This document shows, in pieces, positions 17,512 through 24,079 of a stretch of DNA of 64,000 bases (position 1 is the first letter of the stretch; every line of letters begins with the position of its first letter). The stretch is from Hyphomicrobium_A sp963812795 (GTDB lineage: Bacteria; Pseudomonadota; Alphaproteobacteria; Rhizobiales; Hyphomicrobiaceae). Both the position numbers and the translations under genes were made by a program. The notes below the pieces were generated by a model. That model was not told where the DNA came from and did not search any database. It saw only the letters and a program-made list of their open reading frames with translations. Location: positions 682,001 through 746,000 of the forward strand of contig CAWEWG010000007.1 of NCBI GenBank assembly GCA_963812795.1. Reading direction: 5' to 3'.

Positions 17512-18094
17512 CTAAAGCCATTTGGGCACGTCGGTACGGGTGTAAGTACGAAGCTTGTCGATCAAAGCACTCGCGTCTGCGTCAACGGATATCGAATTCC
17601 GGTGCGCTGCCGGCAAAAATTTCATGTCGACCATGTGGTCAATGAAGTCGAGGAACGACGCGAAGAAACCCGCGGAGTTCAATAGACCCACGGGTTTGTC
17701 GATTTCCGAAAGTTGGTTCATGCTCCATACCACCATGAGCTCTTCGATAGTGCCAATTCCACCGGGCAGGGCGATGAAGGCATCAGCCAGCGCGACCATG
17801 CGCTCTTTGCGGCTGCGCAGTGTCGGCACGATCTCGTGTCGACTAAGGCCGATGTGCGATTGCCCGTGCTGATGGAGGCTGTCGGTAACGATGCCATGGA
17901 CGATGCCTCCAGCATCTAAGGCGGCGTCGGCTAGAATGCCCATCAGGCCCTTGGTCGTGCCGCCATAGACGACGTCTATTCTCGCGTGGCCAAGGACCCG
18001 ACCGAGTGTTCGCGCTCCGTCGGCAAACTCGTCCGTTGCGCCGAAGTTCGAACCCGCAAAATACGGCGACCGTTTCGATAGATCGCGTAGTCAT
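17512..18094 (-). CDS. LOG family protein (one frameshift)
   Basis: About 193 residues when one base is corrected near 18050. It begins MTTRSIETVAVFCG and continues in the other frame as NFGATDEFADGARTLGRVLG and ARIDVVYGGTTKGLMG, then carries the signature PGGIGTIEELMVVW (PGGxGTxxE) preceded by RKERM. LOG proteins hydrolyse nucleoside 5'-monophosphates at the N-glycosidic bond (cytokinin riboside phosphate phosphoribohydrolase activity). The ATG overlaps the stop of the upstream QorB-like gene (ATGA), indicating translational coupling. Confidence 0.85.
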
Positions 18095-18982
18095 TGGGAA
18101 ATACTCGTGGCTGCCAGCGCAGCCGCAACAGATTGAGCCATGGTTGTCGTCGGGCGACCGATGAGGTGGCTTAGTTGTCGGCTCTCGTCGAAGAGAGAGC
18201 CATGCGCCGCTTTGGCGTCGCTCTCTGCGTAGATTTCGGCGAAGGCCTCAGCCAGCCCGATGGACTGCAGGGCGGTCTTGTAGGCGGTTTCGGTGAGGTT
18301 GTTGTACACCACCGGCCTGCCGGACTGCCTGCCGATCTCGCCCGCCAATTCAGCGAGCGTATAGGACGTATCGCCAGCCAGCTCAAAGATCTTACCCACT
18401 TGGCTGGCATGAGCTCGTCAGGACTTCTGCCACGGCCGCTGCAAAGTCTGCGCGCGCGGCAGATGAGATGCGTCCATCTCTCGCTGCTCCGAGGATGACG
18501 CCGCGTGCGGCGGCGGCTGCCGCGTTGGCAGTGTAGTTTTCCGAGTACCACCCGTTGCGAAGCATCACGAACGGAACACCCGAGGCGCGGATCAGCGCTT
18601 CGGTCTCGCGGTGCCCTACCGCCAACGCCATCGGGTTCTTGTCTGCATGCAATATGCTGGTATACGCGAGGAGCTGCACGCCAACCGTCCTGGCCGCGTC
18701 GATGACATTGCGGTGCTGTCCAACGCGACGCGGGCCAATCTCGCTGGACGAGATCAGCAGCAGCTTATCGGTGCCTGTCAGCGCTCGCGTAATCGAAGCT
18801 GGGTCGTCGTAGTCGGCAGCGCGCAATTCGACATCGTAATCCGCCAGGTCGCGCGCGCCCGCTGGGTTGCGAACAATGCCGATTAAGTGTGCCGACGGCG
18901 CCTTCTGCGAGAGCTCGGTTATGACGAGCCGGCCTAACTGGCCCGAAGCGCCGGTCACGACGATGTTCTCGGACGTCGGCAT
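18091..18982 (-). CDS. QorB-like NAD(P)H:quinone oxidoreductase (one frameshift)
   Basis: About 297 residues in two frames joined near 18405. An atypical short-chain dehydrogenase of the NmrA type: GASGQLGRLVITELSQ nucleotide-binding loop, LLLISSSEIGPRRVGQHRNV, YTSILHADKNPMALA, MLRNGWYSENYTANAAAAAA, then KIFELAGDTSYTLAELAGEI. These segments match the quinone oxidoreductase 2 (QorB/YtfG) family closely. It reduces quinones with NADPH. It overlaps the LOG gene by four bases and follows the epimerase-like gene by 15 bases, forming an operon. Confidence 0.85.
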
Positions 18983-18997
18983 GGCCCTCTCCTGAGT

Positions 18998-19855
18998 CTA
19001 GTGTAGTCCCTGGGGCAGGATGCTGTGTGTGGGCTGCCAGCCTAAGATGTTCATGGCGGCTCGATTGCTGCAGCGTTGGGACGGCGGACAAGGCGCTTTG
19101 GGATTGTTGACCGCATCTGCGGTGCCCACGACCCGCGCCAACTGTTCCAGGTAGTCGCCCTCGCGGAGCGGTTCAGCGCAGATATTGAGGACTTCACCGG
19201 CTGGGCTCTTTTCAGCCGCCAACACGACGGCCTCTGCCATATCGTCCACGTGGACGTAGGATTGATAGGCCTGCCCGTCACAGCCGACAGATAATTCGCC
19301 TGCTTTCAATACGCGGATCGTATCGTCTTGGAAGGTGCCGGGGCCGACGAAGCTCGCCCCGCGCAGGATAGTCCACCGTAAGCTGCCCGAAGGAACGGCC
19401 CGTAGCGCCGCTTCCATCTCAATGATGTCAGGGCTGACGACCTCCGTTTCTTCGCTGATCCAATGGTCCCCGCTGTCGGGATAACCCATCGTGATGCTCT
19501 GCTGGACGAAGGTGTGAACGCCCGCCGCCAATGCAGCTTTGATTAGCCGCGGCGTGCCGGCTTTGCGAATTTGGTCACTTTTCGCCCATGCCGTTGTGTT
19601 GCCGAGATCGCTGTGCTTCGGAATCGCGGTGGCGATATTGAGCACCGCCTCACAGCCTTTTAGAAGTCTTGCAAAGTGGGCTTCAGACTCTGGATCAACG
19701 AGATCGCCTACCGCCGCCTCGACCGTACTGCCGTACAGCGCGCGCGCCTTGTCGGGATGCGGCGATATCGCCAAGACGTGATGCTGCTTCGCGATCAGGC
19801 GCGGGATCACAGCGCGTCCCAATACGCCTGTTGCTCCGATGACAGCGATCCGCAT
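18998..19855 (-). CDS. NAD-dependent epimerase/dehydratase family protein
   Basis: 285 residues from MRIAVIGATGVLGRAVIPRL, the Rossmann GxxGxxG loop. An atypical extended SDR: GDLVDPESEAHFARLLKGCE, the region FVQQSITMGYPDSGDHW, SYVHVDDMAEAVVLAAEKSP and EVLNICAEPLREGDYLEQLA. The canonical YxxxK is not clear, as often in NmrA-like and epimerase-like members. First gene of a three-gene run with the QorB-like and LOG genes. Substrate unknown. Confidence 0.8.
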   Translation of the reverse strand: MRIAVIGATGVLGRAVIPRLIAKQHHVLAISPHPDKARALYGSTVEAAVGDLVDPESEAHFARLLKGCEAVLNIATAIPKHSDLGNTTAWAKSDQIRKAGTPRLIKAALAAGVHTFVQQSITMGYPDSGDHWISEETEVVSPDIIEMEAALRAVPSGSLRWTILRGASFVGPGTFQDDTIRVLKAGELSVGCDGQAYQSYVHVDDMAEAVVLAAEKSPAGEVLNICAEPLREGDYLEQLARVVGTADAVNNPKAPCPPSQRCSNRAAMNILGWQPTHSILPQGLH

Positions 19856-19967
19856 GGCAGTTCCTCCGTTTGTCCGATTGGGCCCGCGGACGCATGAAGA
19901 TCCGCGAGCAGTCTCCTGTGGTGCGGTGTGGAGGACGGAGTATCGCGACCTCCATACCCTTAGTCTG

Positions 19968-20090
19968 TTAGCGACAATCCCAGATTCCATGCCGCGTATA
20001 CTTACGGCAGTCGTCGATGTGGTTCGACTCGACCGCGGCGGCTCCGCTCGCAAAGAGGAGAGTAAGCACGACGGCACTGAAAACCTTCAT
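19968..20090 (-). CDS. tiny exported protein
   Basis: 40 residues: a signal peptide MKVFSAVVLTLLFASGAAA, then a 21-residue mature peptide VESNHIDDCRKYTRHGIWDC ending in Arg. It contains two cysteines that could form a disulfide. A GGAG ribosome site (GGAGACGACC) directly precedes the ATG. It sits between the nitrilase and epimerase-like genes on the same strand. No family is known. Confidence 0.55.
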   Translation of the reverse strand: MKVFSAVVLTLLFASGAAAVESNHIDDCRKYTRHGIWDCR

Positions 20091-20099
20091 GGTCGTCTC

Positions 20100-21178
20100 C
20101 TATGGGTTTGGGGGGAGTAAATTTCCGGTCTGATCTTCAAGCGCTCTCCACACCTCTTTTCGCCAGCTCTGCAACGGGGGCGCGCGTGCCGGCGGGACTG
20201 CGAGGCTCGGTTCGCGACCTGCCGACTCACCGACGGCACCGTTTGGGGGTGCAGTCGCGCGTTCGTGGAGATGAGCTGCCGGGGTCCGGTCGATCAGGAG
20301 GCTAAGCAGCTCCGGGCGGCTGTAATGGCCGCGCGAGTCCATGAGGCGCTTGCGCTCGTCGATCAGCGCGAAGTCGAGGTCGGCGATGACTTCACCCTCG
20401 CCACTGCGCAGTGGTTCGCCCAGCAATCGGCCATCCGGCGCAACAATCGCGGTAAAGCAGCCACCCGATATCGGACCAATGGGACATCCCGTGTCGCGTA
20501 TGATCCGTGCTTGCTGGTCGGGATCGAGCCACGCGGTGGCGTTGACGACGAAGCAGCCGGATTCGAGCGCGTGCTGTCGAATATTGATCTCGGTCTGCTC
20601 GGCGAAATGTCGCCGGCGAATGAGCCGGGATACATGGCGGCGTGGATCTGCTCGCCGTCGGCCATCAGCGCAAACCGGGCTAGCGGATTGTAATGCTCCC
20701 AGCAGGCGAGCTGGCCGACGCGACCCACCGCGGTATCGACCGCGCGTAGTCCGGAGCCATCGCCCTGGCCCCAGATCATCCGCTCGTGGAATGTCGGAGA
20801 GATTTTCCTGCGGTGCTGAACAAGAGAGCCGTCGGCATCGAAGAGCAGTTGCGTATTGTAGAGCGAGCCGCCGTCGCGCTCATTAACGCCGATGGAAACC
20901 ACCATGCCGCTCTGCTTGCACGCTTCGCCGATGGCGTGCGTGGCTAGCGAAGGGACCACGACGGCCTGCTCAATCAGCTGAAGGTGCTGGGCGCCCATCG
21001 CATAGGCCGGCTGCACGAATGCAAAGTATGGGTAGTAGGGAATCACCGTCTCGGGAAAGGTGGCGTATTGTACTCCGCGTTCGCCGAGCTCGCGGATCTT
21101 CTGCACCACCTTGGCCACGGTGCCTTCGCGGCTATAGAGGACGGGACTGATTTGCACTGCTGCAGCTTTCACGACCAT
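20100..21178 (-). CDS. nitrilase (one frameshift)
   Basis: About 359 residues. It hydrolyses nitriles to carboxylic acids and ammonia. The complete catalytic triad is visible: Glu43 (FPETVIP), Lys125 (HRRKISPTFHERMIWGQGDG) and Cys159 (LACWEHYNPLARFALMADGE). It continues AAMYPGSFAGDI and, after a one-base loss in an A/T run near 20606, QTEINIRQHALESGCFVVNA and DERKRLMDSRGHYSRPELLS, the typical nitrilase C-terminal part. The tail is Pro/Ala-rich. A palindrome like those around the MarR gene lies 68 bases upstream, so it is probably under that repressor. Confidence 0.9.
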
Positions 21179-21245
21179 GTTCGCTTCTCCTAGGACGGGT
21201 GGACGTGGTCTCAAGCGCGTTGTTCGACCAGCCCATCCATTTACT

Positions 21246-21261
21246 GGCATATGCCATCATA
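21246..21261 (-). promoter_or_regulatory. MarR-type operator before nitrilase
   Basis: GGCATATGCCATCATA, containing the perfect 10-bp palindrome GGCATATGCC. It differs at one base from the two sites flanking the MarR gene. It lies 68 bases before the nitrilase ATG. Confidence 0.65.
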
Positions 21262-21402
21262 TGCCTGCGGAGCGACGCGTTGCAAGTGTGGAGAATGGAC
21301 CTGCATTGCTCCGCAGCCGGATCGCGCAGGCGTTTAGCCGCGGCGATGCCGATGTTTGCTGGGAGGGCAGCGTCCTTGCGCGACATGCAGCCGCGCTGAC
21401 GG

Positions 21403-21840
21403 CTACGAGCCTTTGAAGGCCCGCCTAAAAGTCTCTGAAGAGACATCGGCGAGCACTGCACGAAGCTGCGCGGCCCGCTTTTCCCCGAAAACGTACTCAA
21501 ATCGCTGCTGGGCTTTCGCCCACAATTTCCGCGTTTGGCTGAGCTTGGCCTTCCCCAGCTTGGTCAGCGCGACGCGCTTCACGCGGCGGTCCTTTTCATC
21601 CGGCTCCAGAACGAGGAACCCGTCGCGGATCAGGGGCTTCAGGGTATGTCCAAGGGCCGAAAGGTCCATGACGATCTCCGTCGCCAACTCACGCAGCGCC
21701 GGCCGATCCATCCTGTCGATCTGCGCAAGAAGCGTATGCTGGGTCGTCTTCAGCCCGCTTGCGGCGAGCTCGTCATCATAGATCTGTCCCAACATCCGGC
21801 TGGCGCGCTTCAGCATGGCGTTATTGCAGGGGCTGGTCAT
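21403..21840 (-). CDS. MarR family transcriptional regulator
   Basis: 145 residues from MTSPCNNAMLKRASRMLGQI. Winged-helix DNA-binding core: TTQHTLLAQIDRMDRPALRE, LATEIVMDLSALGHTLKPLI (recognition helix) and the wing GFLVLEPDEKDRRVKRVALT with the D-x-R-x-x-R signature. MarR proteins are ligand-responsive repressors that act as dimers. Matching palindromes before its own gene, before the nitrilase and before the divergent DUF302 gene support autoregulation and a local regulon. The inducer may be a nitrile or aromatic compound (inference). Confidence 0.88.
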   Translation of the reverse strand: MTSPCNNAMLKRASRMLGQIYDDELAASGLKTTQHTLLAQIDRMDRPALRELATEIVMDLSALGHTLKPLIRDGFLVLEPDEKDRRVKRVALTKLGKAKLSQTRKLWAKAQQRFEYVFGEKRAAQLRAVLADVSSETFRRAFKGS

Positions 21841-21886
21841 GCGTATCCTCCGCCGGCTACGTAGCTCCCCTTCGACTAATTTACAA

Positions 21887-21960
21887 GGCATATGCCACCA
21901 TATTCACGCCTGAGCTCCTCTTGCGTGCATCCGGTCCGTACCCTTATGGTGGCATATGCC
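21887..21960. promoter_or_regulatory. paired MarR operators in divergent promoter region
   Basis: GGCATATGCCACCATA (21887-21902) and its exact reverse complement TATGGTGGCATATGCC (21945-21960), 42 bases apart. They lie between the divergent MarR gene and the DUF302 gene. Each holds the palindrome GGCATATGCC. Confidence 0.75.
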
Positions 21961-21980
21961 TGTAATCGTGAGGAAGGCCC

Positions 21981-22433
21981 ATGCCCGCCAAAGTTGACAG
22001 CAAGCCGTTTGCTGGTGAACGCATCGTCGTTCATACCGATCGCGCGTTCGACGACGTTCTTAAGGCCCTGCGCCAGTTGATGGGCAGAGCGACACTCGCC
22101 GAAATCAATGCTTTGGCGGAGGAACCCATAAGCGAGCGCGAGTTTTCCTCTCGCGTGCAGGAACGTTACGTAGGTACGAGCGGGTTCATGCTTTTTGCCG
22201 AGATTGATCATGGTCGATGGCTGCCGAAGTTCGGCATCGGCCAGCGCGTGGTCCGCTGGATTCTGGGTAACCCGCTCTACGCTATTACAATGATCCGTCA
22301 CGACATAACGGCTGGGCTGTTCGCCCCGGTTGAATTGCTCGTTACGGAAGATTCACATCAGCAGGGGACAACAGTCACGTACGTGCGTCCATCCTCGCTG
22401 ATGGTCATCGGAGACCAATGTTCCGCTGCTTGA
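21981..22433 (+). CDS. DUF302 domain protein (3' frameshift)
   Basis: 150 residues as read, starting MPAKVDSKPFAGERIVVHTD with a GAGGAAGG ribosome site. The DUF302 part is recognised in PLYAITMIRHDITAGLFAPV, ELLVTEDSHQQGTTVTYVRP and SSLMVI. The normal ending (NVPLLEAARALDAKLAALV) follows in another frame from about 22410, so one base is probably inserted. In the corrected frame no stop occurs before the cupin gene, so a second error or a real fusion is possible. Function of DUF302 is unknown. Likely regulated by the adjacent MarR. Confidence 0.75.
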   Translation: MPAKVDSKPFAGERIVVHTDRAFDDVLKALRQLMGRATLAEINALAEEPISEREFSSRVQERYVGTSGFMLFAEIDHGRWLPKFGIGQRVVRWILGNPLYAITMIRHDITAGLFAPVELLVTEDSHQQGTTVTYVRPSSLMVIGDQCSAA

Positions 22434-22530
22434 AGCAGCCCGGGCCCTCGATGCAAAACTGGCCGCGCTCGTGACCGACGCGACGGATGCGGACCAACCT
22501 CGGCGCTCTCGACCCAAAAGGAGCAAGGCA

Positions 22531-22941
22531 ATGACCAAAATCATGTTGGCAATATCGTTAGTGCTCAGCGGCGTAATCGCGCTCGGCAGCGCTCACGCAG
22601 GTACGGGAAAAGCGACAACGTTGATGACCAAGGAGCTTCCCGATTTTCCCGGCAAGGAGGGCATGGTGGAACTCGTCGAGTTCGCGCCAGGCGAGGTCTC
22701 ACAACCACATCGGCATAACGCGGATCTCTTTGTTTATGTGCTGGAAGGAAGCGTCGTTACTCAAGTGAAGGGTGAGAACCCCAAGACAGTTCACACTGGC
22801 GGAGTCTTTTACGAATCGCCGACGGATGTGCACAGCGTCAGTCGCAATGCCAGTGAGACCGAACCAGCGAAACTGCTCGTCTTCTATGTGAAAGCGAAAG
22901 GCGCTCCGCCAACTGTACTGGTCGGGGATGGGAAAAATTAG
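22531..22941 (+). CDS. exported small cupin protein
   Basis: 136 residues. Signal peptide MTKIMLAISLVLSGVIALGS with cleavage near AHA. The cupin barrel has HRHNADLFVYVLEGSVVTQV (His, His and Glu ligands) and the second motif FYESPTDVHSVSRNAS. An AAGGAGCAAGGCA ribosome site supports this ATG. Probably a periplasmic metal-binding cupin; the substrate is unknown. Co-directional with and close to the DUF302 gene, so probably in the MarR-controlled unit. Confidence 0.82.
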   Translation: MTKIMLAISLVLSGVIALGSAHAGTGKATTLMTKELPDFPGKEGMVELVEFAPGEVSQPHRHNADLFVYVLEGSVVTQVKGENPKTVHTGGVFYESPTDVHSVSRNASETEPAKLLVFYVKAKGAPPTVLVGDGKN

Positions 22942-23043
22942 CGTCACAACGAGCCCAATACGAATGGCGGGCGTTGTGTCCGTCACTGGCGGGCGCTCTG
23001 TGGTCTCTGTCGGACCACTCGCTACCACGCGCGGGAGCAGCAC

Positions 23044-23313
23044 ATGCCGTGGCATCTGCTAAGAACAGTGTTGGTATTGGTGGTGCTCTTTGGTTTTCTG
23101 GGCGCGTCGGTTTGGTTCATGATCACAGCCTGGAATTCGATCGAGGGCACTATGGGGGTGCACCAGTGGATCGCGATGTTCCTTGGCGTGTTCTTCTCGT
23201 GCCTGGTCGGGTTTGGGTTGATGGGTATGATCTTTTACAGCAGTCGCGAGGGCTACGATGAACCGCCAACCTTCGTCCAACAGGATGATGATCCAGATGA
23301 TAACCATGGCTGA
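23044..23313 (+). CDS. small two-helix membrane protein
   Basis: 89 residues. Transmembrane segments at about residues 6-27 (LRTVLVLVVLFGFLGASVWF) and 43-65 (AMFLGVFFSCLVGFGLMGMI), then an acidic cytoplasmic or periplasmic tail (QQDDDPDDNHG). No family recognised. It is 100 bases downstream of the exported cupin on the same strand and may be co-transcribed. Confidence 0.65.
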   Translation: MPWHLLRTVLVLVVLFGFLGASVWFMITAWNSIEGTMGVHQWIAMFLGVFFSCLVGFGLMGMIFYSSREGYDEPPTFVQQDDDPDDNHG

Positions 23314-23434
23314 ATGAGGCCGAAACGCCGGACCTGGATGGGTCACGAGCGCCGGCCAGTCGTGTGGGCTCAATGGCTGACGGTGTGAAGGTGGGCAGGC
23401 AGCCTCAGAACGCCGAGACCAGAGGGGGATACTG

Positions 23435-23464
23435 GACGTCAGCTTTGGATCAGTAGCGGACTGC
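23435..23464. repeat. island palindromic repeat, single unit
   Basis: GACGTCAGCTTTGGATCAGT followed by AGCGGACTG; a lone degenerate copy between the small membrane protein and the DUF1348 gene. Confidence 0.65.
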
Positions 23465-23525
23465 GTTTGGCGAGGCTCATGGGGCCAGCCAATTTTATCG
23501 CCTGAGCGCCGTTCGGCGACACGGC

Positions 23526-23990
23526 TCAGAATCCAAGCTGGCTGAGGCTGGGGTAGTCGTCGGGGCGACGCCCCAACGGCCAGTGGTACTTTCGATCCGC
23601 CTCAGTGATCGGGTGCTCGTTGATGCTGGCGATGCGCCGCCGCATGAGGCCGTCCTCGACGAACTCCCAGTTCTCGTTGCCGTAGGCGCGGAACCAGTGG
23701 TTGCTATCGTCATGGTATTCGTACGCGAAGCGGACGGCGATGCGGTTGCCGGCGAAGGTCCACAACTCTTTGATCAGGCGGTAATCGAGCTCGCGATTCC
23801 ATTTGCGCGTGAGGAAAGCTTGGATGGCTTCACGGCCGTTGAAGAATTCCGCGCGATTGCGCCATTGGCTATCAGGCGTGTAGGCGAGGGCCACCTTGGC
23901 CGGGTCGCGCGTGTTCCAGCCGTCTTCGGCCAGACGCACCTTCTCGATGGCTGTTGTCTCATTGAAAGGCGGAAGGGGAGGACGTGCCAC
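23526..23990 (-). CDS. DUF1348 / NTF2-like family protein
   Basis: 154 residues from a GTG start (VARPPLPPFNETTAIEKVRL) that has an AGGAG ribosome site; an ATG at 24029 would add 13 residues. The SnoaL-like cone fold is recognised by AEDGWNTRDPAKVALAYTPD, SQWRNRAEFFNGREAIQAFL, RKWNRELDYRLIKELW, the core FAYEYHDDSNHWFRAYGNEN and the C-terminal KYHWPLGRRPDDYPSLSQLG. Widespread, soluble, of unknown function; fully conserved length. Confidence 0.9.
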   Translation of the reverse strand: MARPPLPPFNETTAIEKVRLAEDGWNTRDPAKVALAYTPDSQWRNRAEFFNGREAIQAFLTRKWNRELDYRLIKELWTFAGNRIAVRFAYEYHDDSNHWFRAYGNENWEFVEDGLMRRRIASINEHPITEADRKYHWPLGRRPDDYPSLSQLGF

Positions 23991-24079
23991 TTGCGGTCTC
24001 CTAACGACGTGCTCTGCGCCGCACCACATGGTCTAGCAGACAAATTCGCGGTCGGCGTGGGCGGCGCCTGCGGGGAAGT

